Part shown: positions 6,547 through 12,629 of the stretch, piece after piece
How positions within the stretch are numbered: the first letter of the stretch is position 1
Layout of the letters: every line of letters starts with the position of its first letter
Assembly (NCBI GenBank): GCA_937895785.1
Contig: CALBKW010000118.1
Location: forward strand, 1 to 12,629
From: an uncultured Candidatus Melainabacteria bacterium
Lineage (GTDB): Bacteria; Cyanobacteriota; Vampirovibrionia; Gastranaerophilales; Gastranaerophilaceae
DNA length: 12,629 bases
Reading direction: 5' to 3'
Notes under the pieces: model-generated
What the model was told of the DNA's origin: nothing
The model's database searches: none
The model's input: only the letters and a program-made list of their open reading frames with translations
Program-made: the position numbers and the translations under genes

Positions 6547-6610
6547 TGTTATTTTGAACTTGTTTCAGAATCTCATGTTGCAGAGACTCTAAAATAAATT
6601 CATGGTGACA
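6547..6610. repeat. REP/MITE-like 64-bp imperfect palindrome
   Basis: The left arm (6547-6574) and right arm (6583-6610) are imperfect reverse complements: about 20 of 28 positions match and four of the differences are transitions. The loop is ATGTTGCA. The inner stem is AGAATCTC/GAGACTCT with one mismatch, and the right end is TGACA. The wording (TGAACTTGTTTCAG-ATCTC … GAGACTCT-AAATAAATTCA…GTGACA) resembles a palindromic intergenic element I have seen dispersed in many bacterial genomes, but I cannot verify this here. No T-tract flanks it, so it is not an intrinsic terminator. It occupies the divergent region between the coiled-coil gene and purB. Confidence 0.5.
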
Positions 6611-6630
6611 TAAGCTGTAAATTTTATTCA

Positions 6631-6639
6631 TGTTAAAAT
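6631..6639 (+). promoter_or_regulatory. Extended -10 promoter just before purB, implying a leaderless mRNA
   Basis: TGtTAAAAT matches an extended -10 element (TGnTAnnnT). Its last base is 7 nt before the A of the purB ATG at 6646, so transcription would begin at or next to the start codon. No -35 is evident at the proper distance. The only Shine-Dalgarno-like bases, AGGTG at 6640-6644, lie 1 nt from the ATG, too close to work normally. Confidence 0.4.
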
Positions 6640-6645
6640 AGGTGT

Positions 6646-7932
6646 ATGATTAATCGTTATTGTTTAGACAAAATGAAACAAATTTGGGAAATGCAATCCA
6701 AATTTGAATACTATTTGAAGGTGGAGCTTGCAGTGTGTGAAGCATACGCGCAAATGGGCGAAATTCCACTTGATGCGTTAGAGCAAATTAAGCGCGATGC
6801 AAAATTTGACTTGAAACGTATCGACGAAATTGAAGCGGAAGTTCATCACGATGTAATAGCGTTTTTAACCTGCGTGAATGAAAGTTTAGGCGAAAATGCA
6901 AAGTATATGCATAAAGGTTTGACTAGCTCTGACGTTATTGATACAGCTTATGCACTTCAAATTAAAGATGCTTCACAAATTATTTCAGATGATTTAGTAA
7001 AAGTCATTGTAACCTTAAAAGCTATGGCTAAAAAATACAAAGACACTGTTTGTATAGGACGTTCTCACGGTATTCATGCTGAGGTTACAACTTTTGGAAT
7101 AAAACTTTTGAACTGGGTAGATTCTTTTGAAAGAGCTTACAAAAACTTTTTAATTGCAACAGAAGATATTACCATGGGACAAATTTCAGGACCTGTTGGA
7201 ACGTACAGCAATGTTCCAATGGAGGTTGAAACTCTAACTTGCGAAAATTTGGGTTTGAAATCTGCAAGAATTTCTACTCAAGTAATTTCAAGAGATGTGT
7301 ATGCAAGATATATGAACGAATTGGCTATGATTGCAACAATTGTAGAACAATTTGCAACAGAGATTAGAAATTTACAAAGAACTGAAATTTTTGAGGTACA
7401 AGAAGGTTTTTCTTCTCATCAAAAAGGTTCTTCTGCAATGCCTCACAAGCGAAATCCAGTTTTGTGTGAAAACTTGTGCGGACTTGCAAGAGTTGTTAGA
7501 GGCAATGCAACGACTGAAATGCAAAATGTTGTTTTGTGGCACGAAAGAGATATTTCGCATAGTTCTGCAGAACGCATAATTTTCCCTGACAGTACGATTT
7601 TGGTAGATTTTATCTTAAATCGATTCAATTCTGTTTTAGAGAATTTAGTTGTTTATGAAAAAAATATGGAACGAAATACAAAGCTTTATGGTGGCGTAGT
7701 TTTTTCGCAAAAAGTTATGCTAAAACTTACCGAAAAAGGCTTGTCCCGTGAAGAAGCTTATGAGATTGTTCAACAAAATGCTCTTAAAGCAATAGACAAT
7801 AACGGAGATTTTGAACAAAATCTTCTAATTGATGAAAGAGTTACTTCAAAATTATCACCGACAGAAATTGCGGAATGTTTTGATGTTTCAGCATATTTAA
7901 AAAATGTAGATGCAATATTTGCAAAATTTTAA
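6646..7932 (+). CDS. purB: Adenylosuccinate lyase
   Basis: PurB catalyses two fumarate-releasing steps of purine synthesis: SAICAR to AICAR, and adenylosuccinate to AMP. At 428 residues it matches the short Bacillus-type subfamily (about 430). The fumarase/aspartase-superfamily signature GSSAMPHKRNP (261-271) is intact. Also present are EVHHDVIAF (65-73), the GLTSSDVIDT substrate loop (91-100), GRSHGIHAE (138-146) with the catalytic-acid His141, and WHERDISHSSAERIIFPDS (298-316). The start MINRY corresponds to the family's usual MIxRY beginning, so the ATG is well placed despite the missing Shine-Dalgarno spacing. No terminator separates it from pgpH 52 bp downstream, so read-through is likely. 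Confidence 0.97.
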   Translation: MINRYCLDKMKQIWEMQSKFEYYLKVELAVCEAYAQMGEIPLDALEQIKRDAKFDLKRIDEIEAEVHHDVIAFLTCVNESLGENAKYMHKGLTSSDVIDTAYALQIKDASQIISDDLVKVIVTLKAMAKKYKDTVCIGRSHGIHAEVTTFGIKLLNWVDSFERAYKNFLIATEDITMGQISGPVGTYSNVPMEVETLTCENLGLKSARISTQVISRDVYARYMNELAMIATIVEQFATEIRNLQRTEIFEVQEGFSSHQKGSSAMPHKRNPVLCENLCGLARVVRGNATTEMQNVVLWHERDISHSSAERIIFPDSTILVDFILNRFNSVLENLVVYEKNMERNTKLYGGVVFSQKVMLKLTEKGLSREEAYEIVQQNALKAIDNNGDFEQNLLIDERVTSKLSPTEIAECFDVSAYLKNVDAIFAKF

Positions 7933-7955
7933 ATATGTACTAAAATGATATAAAT

Positions 7956-7969
7956 ACACGTGTTAAATA
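7956..7969 (+). promoter_or_regulatory. Palindrome ACACGTGT overlapping an extended -10-like site before pgpH
   Basis: ACACGTGT (7956-7963) is a perfect 8-bp palindrome. Its TGT begins TGtTAAATA (7961-7969), an extended -10-like element closely similar to the one in front of purB (TGTTAAAAT). AGG at 7971-7973 could serve as a Shine-Dalgarno site 11 nt from the pgpH ATG. This could be an internal promoter for pgpH-ybeY-dgkA with an overlapping operator; the evidence is sequence resemblance only. Confidence 0.3.
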
Positions 7970-7984
7970 TAGGTACAAATATAA

Positions 7985-10177
7985 ATGGATAAATTGAATA
8001 TTCCAGAACCAGTGAAGGTTTTTTTATCATCATCAAAGTTTATTAACAGCACATTTTTTATTGTGTTCTGTGTTTTGATGACATTAATTATCTCGTTCCA
8101 AAACTTTTTGTTCCAACAAATTGTAGAAAATGGAATCAGTAAAAAAGATATTATTGCACAAAAGACCATTACTGTTGAGGATACAAGACGTACAGAACAA
8201 CGCAGAAAAGAAGTTGCTCAAAAAGTTGATCCTATTCTAACTGTTACAGAAGATGATTTTATCAAAAATAACTTGTCATCTTTGCAAAATTCAATTGTAA
8301 AAATTAGACAAAAGGATAAAGATGCAAACGTAAAACGTGAAGAAATGTCGTTATTGTTTGATAATGAAGATGGAAACAAATCTAACGTTGTGTTTTATCT
8401 TTTAAAAATTCCAGATGAAAATTTAAAAATATTATTTGACAAGTCGAACATTACATTAATGAATGTTTTAAGCGCAGGTATTTCAGAAAAAGATGTGGAA
8501 AGACATGTCCTTAAAAACTTAATCAGACACCACTTGCCTTCTGAAACATCAAGATATCAAGGTACAATGATTACTTCACTTTTAGAACAAGTAATTGTTC
8601 CAAACCTTGTAGTTGACGAATTTGCAACAGAAATTGCGAGAAAAAATGCCCAAAATGCGGTTAAACCTTACGAAGTTACCTTTGAAAAAGGTGACAAAAT
8701 CTTATTTGAAGGTGAACCAGTTACAAAATTAAAAAGAGATGCTCTAAGAGTTGCTGGTTACAACTTGGTTGAATTAAATTGGCAAGGTTTGTTAGGAATA
8801 TTCTTAGTTACAGTCTTTTCAACCTTGATATTCGTATTTTACAAAAGCCAATTCAAAAAGAATTTATCAATCAATCAGTTAATGGTTGTTGCAATACTAT
8901 CTTTAATTTTGGCATTTATTACAGTTGCATTGCCAACAGGCTTCTCGCCTTATATTCTGCCATTCCCTGCGTTTATTATAATTGTTTCAATTTTCACAAC
9001 CCCAAGTGTTGCGTTTATTGCATCAGCCTTATTGTTATCTATTATAACTTTGGGTATGCACTATGATATTCAATTTATGACTTCGTTCACTTTGTTGAAC
9101 TTGGTAGCTTCAATTTTTATGTTGAATATCAACTTTACAAGACGATTTGACCTAATAAAAGCCGGTATTTATATTGCTTGTACAGGTGTTTTATTTGTTT
9201 CAAGTATTTATATGCTTGAAAAATTCTTGATTGATATTGAAAATGTTTTAATCGTTAGAGATGCAAGTTTTGTATTCTTAAACGGTATTTTAAGCAGTAT
9301 GGTTGCATTAGGTTTCTTACCTGTTTTAGAAAGTCTTTTCAAAATTGTAACTCCTTATGGCTTGGCTGAACTTGCAGACCATAACCAACCAATTTTGAAA
9401 CGTTTACAAATGGAAGCTCCAGGAACTTATCACCACAGTTTAATGGTTGCAAACTTGTGTGAAGCTGCAGCAGAAGCAATTGGTGCAAATCCTATTTTGG
9501 CAAAAGTTGGAGCTTATTACCATGATATCGGTAAATTAAAAAGACCGTTATTCTTCGTTGAAAACCAATCTCAATTCGGAATAGAAAATCCACATAAAAA
9601 ATTAAACTCAAGATTGAGCAAAATGGTAGTTACCGCTCATACAAAAGACGGTGTTGATATTGCAAAAGAATACCACTTGCCACCAATCATTAATGATTTT
9701 ATTCTGCAACACCACGGTGATAGTTTAGCAAGCTATTTCTACAACCAAGCTATTAAAGAAGAAGGTGCTGAAAACGTAAAAGAAGAACAATTCCGTTATT
9801 CAGGTCCAAAACCTCAAACTAAAGAGGCTGCAATTCTTATGATTGCCGATGCTGTTGAGGCTGCTGTAAGAGCTATGAAGGCTAGCACTACAGAAGAAAT
9901 TGAAGCCATTATTGATAAAATTATTGATGAACGTGTTAACGATAATCAACTTTCAGAATGTCCGTTGACATTGGCTGATTTAAAGACTATTTCAACAACC
10001 TTCACAAGAATTTTGAGAGGTAATCAACACGATAGAATTAAATATCATGAAGATATTGTTGATGAATTAGACAAATCACAAGTAATTTTGCCATCTCATA
10101 TTCATATAATGGATAAAGAAATGGAAGAAAAAGTTAAAAAATTAGAGCAAGGTAACAATGAAAAAACCGACAATTAA
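7985..10177 (+). CDS. pgpH: 7TM-HD family c-di-AMP phosphodiesterase PgpH
   Basis: A 730-residue membrane protein with the full 7TMR-HD layout: one N-terminal membrane segment (about 22-43), an extracytoplasmic domain (about 45-262), a block of hydrophobic segments matching the seven-helix region (about 265-455) and a cytosolic HD domain (about 478-680). HD ligands are intact: H483/H484 (TYHHSLMVAN), H513-D514 (YHDIGKLKRP), H552, H576-H577 (LQHHGDS) and D622 (IADAVEAAVR). Characterised members hydrolyse c-di-AMP to pApA; relatives occur in Firmicutes and cyanobacteria. Its last 20 nt overlap ybeY, giving the conserved order pgpH-ybeY-dgkA. The gene implies that the organism makes c-di-AMP, though no cyclase is in the window. 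The start has only a weak ribosome-binding site, AGGTAC, 9 nt before the ATG. Confidence 0.93.
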   Translation: MDKLNIPEPVKVFLSSSKFINSTFFIVFCVLMTLIISFQNFLFQQIVENGISKKDIIAQKTITVEDTRRTEQRRKEVAQKVDPILTVTEDDFIKNNLSSLQNSIVKIRQKDKDANVKREEMSLLFDNEDGNKSNVVFYLLKIPDENLKILFDKSNITLMNVLSAGISEKDVERHVLKNLIRHHLPSETSRYQGTMITSLLEQVIVPNLVVDEFATEIARKNAQNAVKPYEVTFEKGDKILFEGEPVTKLKRDALRVAGYNLVELNWQGLLGIFLVTVFSTLIFVFYKSQFKKNLSINQLMVVAILSLILAFITVALPTGFSPYILPFPAFIIIVSIFTTPSVAFIASALLLSIITLGMHYDIQFMTSFTLLNLVASIFMLNINFTRRFDLIKAGIYIACTGVLFVSSIYMLEKFLIDIENVLIVRDASFVFLNGILSSMVALGFLPVLESLFKIVTPYGLAELADHNQPILKRLQMEAPGTYHHSLMVANLCEAAAEAIGANPILAKVGAYYHDIGKLKRPLFFVENQSQFGIENPHKKLNSRLSKMVVTAHTKDGVDIAKEYHLPPIINDFILQHHGDSLASYFYNQAIKEEGAENVKEEQFRYSGPKPQTKEAAILMIADAVEAAVRAMKASTTEEIEAIIDKIIDERVNDNQLSECPLTLADLKTISTTFTRILRGNQHDRIKYHEDIVDELDKSQVILPSHIHIMDKEMEEKVKKLEQGNNEKTDN

Positions 10178-10676
10178 TATTTTTAGCGAAAATATATACG
10201 AAGGTTGGCAAGTTAATGAGGCAAAGCTAATCGAAATCGGACGTAAAATCTTAGAATATTATATGCTAAGAGCAGATATTTACGACCATAGCTGTTTAAA
10301 ACCTCATATTTATGACACAATTTCTTTCGATATTTTATATTGTGACGGTGCAAAAACTCACGAAATAAATAGAGAATATCGTGATAAGGATTACGTTGCG
10401 GACATCATTACTTTTGCTATTTTTGCAGATACTCCTGTTGAAGAGCGGATTGTTTTTGATGGTGAAATTAACCTAGGTGAAATAATTTTAGCTTTGGATA
10501 AAATTACACAAAGCGCTCAAGAAAAAGGAGTTACAAAAGAAGAAGAACTATGTTTCTTGTTAGCCCACGGAATTATGCACTTGTTGGGTTTTGACCACCA
10601 AACAGAAGATGATTATAATTTTGTAGTAGAAGCGCAAAAAATGGCTTTGAATAAAATAAAGGATAAAAATGTCTAA
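10158..10676 (+). CDS. ybeY: Endoribonuclease YbeY (16S rRNA 3'-end maturation)
   Basis: YbeY is a zinc-dependent RNase implicated in 16S rRNA 3'-end processing and ribosome quality control. The signature HGxxHLLGFDH is complete (H137, H141, H147). NREYRDKDYVADIITF (71-86) corresponds to the conserved NxxYRxKDxxTDVLSF block, with Ala in place of the usual Thr. At 172 residues it is slightly longer than the typical 150-165, the extra length lying in the N-terminal third. The ATG lies inside the end of pgpH (20-nt overlap) behind a CAAGG ribosome-binding site. The stop overlaps the dgkA start by 8 nt, so translation of the three genes is probably coupled. Confidence 0.95.
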   Translation: MKKPTINIFSENIYEGWQVNEAKLIEIGRKILEYYMLRADIYDHSCLKPHIYDTISFDILYCDGAKTHEINREYRDKDYVADIITFAIFADTPVEERIVFDGEINLGEIILALDKITQSAQEKGVTKEEELCFLLAHGIMHLLGFDHQTEDDYNFVVEAQKMALNKIKDKNV

Positions 10677-11058
10677 GTTTAAATCTCAAGGTTATTTGAA
10701 TACATTTAAAAATGCTGGACGAGGAGTTAGGCTTTCACTGAAAAGTGAAAAAAATATTCGTCTACACTGTATTTCGGCGTTTTTAGTAATTTTATTCGCT
10801 CTACTTTTAAAAATGAGTGTGACTAAAATCTGTATTTTAATTATCGCAATTTCAAATGTTATGGTTGCTGAGTTTATTAATACAGGCTTGGAATTTGGGT
10901 TAGATGCAGTGTTTAAAAATAGATATTCAAAACTTGTAGGCATGGCAAAAGATATTGCCGCTGGAGCTGTAATTGTAGCATCTATTTTCAGCGCAATAAT
11001 TGGTGTTTTGTTATTTGGCTCTGAAATTCTAAAATATTTTTCTATTCAACCTTACTAG
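10669..11058 (+). CDS. dgkA: DgkA-family lipid kinase (diacylglycerol/undecaprenol kinase)
   Basis: A 129-residue integral membrane kinase with three hydrophobic segments (about 33-48, 52-66, 97-117). Conserved active-site positions are present: E27 (SEKN), E68-x2-N71-x3-E75-x3-D79 (EFINTGLEFGLD) and K94-D95 (AKDIAAGAV). Relatives use ATP to phosphorylate diacylglycerol (Gram-negative DgkA) or undecaprenol (Gram-positive type). The position behind ybeY matches the gene order where the undecaprenol-kinase type is found, but the substrate cannot be fixed from sequence. The start ATG lies in an 8-nt overlap with ybeY (ATGTCTAA) behind a strong AAAGGA site. The 3' end overlaps thrB on the opposite strand by 17 bp with no terminator between. 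Confidence 0.92.
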   Translation: MSKFKSQGYLNTFKNAGRGVRLSLKSEKNIRLHCISAFLVILFALLLKMSVTKICILIIAISNVMVAEFINTGLEFGLDAVFKNRYSKLVGMAKDIAAGAVIVASIFSAIIGVLLFGSEILKYFSIQPY

Positions 11059-11983
11059 CGCCAGTTTTTTCAACGGTTAAAGTTCTGATATCACAGTGAA
11101 CATTCAAATTATCCCAAATTTCTTTAACAGTTTGGTAAATTTTTTCGATATTATTTTTTTGTGAAATGATTACAATTGAAGGTCCAGCACCGCTGATTAC
11201 AGTACCCAAAACATTTTCTTCATGTTTTAAAGCTTCTTTTATTTCTTTAAATCCAGGGATTAATTTTTCTCTATATGGTTGATGTAATCTATCTTCAAGA
11301 GCGCTTTTCATTAATTTTGCATCAATTGTATCAATTGCGTGTAAAAGCATTGCAAGTCTACGTGCATTAAATTTAGCATCTTCCATAGGAACTTTGTCAG
11401 GAAGAACAGAACGAGAAATGTTTGTTGCAAGCTCAAAGTCTGGAATGCAAACTGTAATGTGCCAATCTTCTGGCCAATCAAGTTTTCGATAAATTACAGA
11501 ACCGTCATCTTCCATTGAAGACATAACAAGTCCACCCAAAATTGCTGGTACAACATTATCTGGGTGACCTTCTGCCTCTGTTGCGATTGATAAAAGAGCT
11601 GCTTCATCTGCTGGATTGCCTAATAAATCGTTAGCTGCCATTAAACCGCCTACGATTACAGATGCAGAACTGCCTAACCCTTTTGCAATTGGAATACTTG
11701 ATTTAATGTTAATTTTAATCTCGTTAGGGTCTTGTCCTACAAGGTTATAAAGCATTTCTACTGCTTTATAAACAATATTGTCTTTGTCGTTTGGAATGTT
11801 ATCTAATTCTTCAATTAATTCAGCATTTTCAAAGTCTTTCATAACGTTAACTTCAATGCCTGTGCTTGGCATTACTGTTTCTTCAATAGTTATGATGTTA
11901 TAAATTGGCAAAGCCAAACCAAGGCAATCAAATCCTGGTCCTAAATTTGCTGTTGTTGCTGGTACTTTGTAACTTACTTTCAT
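11042..11983 (-). CDS. thrB: Homoserine kinase
   Basis: ThrB, a GHMP-family kinase, phosphorylates L-homoserine with ATP to O-phosphohomoserine, the step before threonine synthase. At 313 residues it has normal length. All three GHMP motifs are present: PATTANLGPGFDCLG (8-22), the ATP loop PIAKGLGSSAS (98-108) and ISGAGPS (263-269). EGHPDNVVPAILGG (138-151) is the typical homoserine kinase block. The ATG is 6 nt downstream of the YhaM-like gene; the AGGGA ribosome-binding site overlaps that gene's stop codon and is only 3-4 nt from the ATG, suggesting coupled translation. The usual partners hom and thrC are not visible. Its last 17 bp overlap the end of dgkA. Confidence 0.97.
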   Translation of the reverse strand: MKVSYKVPATTANLGPGFDCLGLALPIYNIITIEETVMPSTGIEVNVMKDFENAELIEELDNIPNDKDNIVYKAVEMLYNLVGQDPNEIKINIKSSIPIAKGLGSSASVIVGGLMAANDLLGNPADEAALLSIATEAEGHPDNVVPAILGGLVMSSMEDDGSVIYRKLDWPEDWHITVCIPDFELATNISRSVLPDKVPMEDAKFNARRLAMLLHAIDTIDAKLMKSALEDRLHQPYREKLIPGFKEIKEALKHEENVLGTVISGAGPSIVIISQKNNIEKIYQTVKEIWDNLNVHCDIRTLTVEKTGASKVE

Positions 11984-11989
11984 AATTCC

Positions 11990-12629
11990 CTATTTTAACA
12001 TTGCTACGTTAGTTCTACCGAATTTTGCAGACAGGTCATCAATGTGGTGAACGATATACACTGAAGGTTCTAAATCTTTGTTATTTAAGTCGATTATAGC
12101 GCCCCAGTCCGCTCTGCCGTGATGAGCTGCAATCATTCTTGCTACTTCCTTAAATCCTTTACTCATGCATAATGAGTACCCGAACTGAGAGTGGGTTAAC
12201 CAATCTTTTTTAAATTCTTCATTATAATCAATCAAACCAGTTTCTGTGTCAACTGTGTACTCATAAATTTTACCAATATCGTGTAAGATACAAGCGGTGT
12301 AAACATCGTCTGAATTTAGTTTTTGGAATGATGTTTCAATAATTTTGTCTGCTAGGCGTAAACATTCAACAGTATGTACCAAAAGTCCACCAAGGAAATT
12401 GTGATGCATTAATTTTGCCGCAGGTGCATTCTTAAATTCTTGCTCGTGTGTAGCGAAAAATTCTTTTAAGAAAGTTCGCATTTCTTCATTTTTAACTTTT
12501 TCAAAATATGAAGTTAACTCTGTGTAGTATTCATTTGTTTGTTCTGGAGTTAAGCCTGTCATAGCTTCTTCAATTAATTCTAATGCTGAAACTAGGCAGT
12601 TATTATATTTTTCGTTAAATGTTGCAGAT
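11990..12629 (-). CDS. YhaM-like HD-domain phosphohydrolase/exoribonuclease, 5' end outside window
   Basis: HD-superfamily protein resembling the catalytic half of YhaM, a 3'-5' exoribonuclease of Firmicutes. From the Met at 12562 the visible marks are APAAKLMHHNFLGGLLVHT (46-64), LHDIGKIYEY (93-102), H124, AAHHGRADWG (145-154) and VHHIDDLSAKFGR (171-183), so the metal-binding residues look complete. The frame stays open upstream of that Met to the window edge, reading a plausible ATFNEKYNNCLVSALELIEEA, so the true start is probably outside; YhaM usually carries an N-terminal OB-fold there. The ATG at 12562 remains a possible start (GAAGAAG upstream). It is followed after 6 nt by thrB. Substrate is inferred; other HD phosphohydrolases share these motifs. 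Confidence 0.8.
   Translation of the reverse strand, partial: SATFNEKYNNCLVSALELIEEAMTGLTPEQTNEYYTELTSYFEKVKNEEMRTFLKEFFATHEQEFKNAPAAKLMHHNFLGGLLVHTVECLRLADKIIETSFQKLNSDDVYTACILHDIGKIYEYTVDTETGLIDYNEEFKKDWLTHSQFGYSLCMSKGFKEVARMIAAHHGRADWGAIIDLNNKDLEPSVYIVHHIDDLSAKFGRTNVAMLK

Noticed and set aside
6440..6645. Purine riboswitch or PurR site before purB
   Set aside because: None of the conserved purine riboswitch core or a PurR-box pair was seen; the structure there is better explained as a degenerate palindromic repeat.
8779..9066. A 95-codon frame inside pgpH
   Set aside because: It is an out-of-frame reading of the transmembrane region of a well-supported gene.
12560..12562. ATG at 12562 as the certain start of the YhaM-like gene
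   Set aside because: The frame continues open with protein-like sequence to the window edge, and YhaM proteins normally have more N-terminal sequence, so the gene was called partial.

Overview
The window is AT-rich chromosomal DNA (about one third G+C) with tightly packed housekeeping genes; no gap between genes exceeds about 210 bases. No phage, insertion sequence, tRNA, rRNA, CRISPR array or recognisable riboswitch was seen. The SecA C-terminus has a cyanobacterial flavour (STRFFLSLEDNL, RIFGG, VEEDM, VETY..DIRK). Together with the low G+C, the 7TM-HD/YbeY/DgkA gene order and the weak or absent Shine-Dalgarno sites at some genes, this suggests a non-photosynthetic cyanobacterial relative such as a gut Gastranaerophilales (Melainabacteria). 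That placement is an inference. A Firmicutes origin is the main alternative, because the same gene order occurs there.

Layout. (1) 1-1101, +: the 3' end of secA, closed by a hairpin and a short degenerate palindromic repeat. (2) 3811-1193, -: an apparent three-gene operon. It encodes a GAF-GGDEF-(degenerate HD-GYP) protein, then a HEPN protein, then a minimal nucleotidyltransferase (MNT); the last two form a HEPN/MNT toxin-antitoxin-type pair. (3) 4010-5590, +: a TTG-started protein with a Met/Pro/Arg/Gln-rich disordered region and C-terminal TPR repeats, divergent from the operon and ended by a bidirectional terminator. (4) 6439-5680, -: a small coiled-coil protein of unknown function, then rpsO (S15). 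(5) 6440-6645: a degenerate 64-bp palindromic repeat and a candidate promoter that would give purB a leaderless mRNA. (6) 6646-11058, +: purB, then pgpH, ybeY and dgkA, the last three with overlapping ends. (7) 12629-11042, -: a YhaM-like HD protein (cut by the window edge) and thrB, which overlaps dgkA tail to tail by 17 bp.

Themes. Two cyclic-dinucleotide pathways are represented: c-di-GMP (a GGEEF cyclase with an intact I-site, fused to an HD-GYP domain lacking its HD ligands) and c-di-AMP (PgpH). The most unusual context is the HEPN/MNT pair sitting 4 nt behind the cyclase gene. pgpH-ybeY-dgkA is a conserved cluster linking c-di-AMP turnover, ribosome/RNA maturation and lipid-carrier phosphorylation. 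secA, rpsO, purB and thrB are standard core genes.
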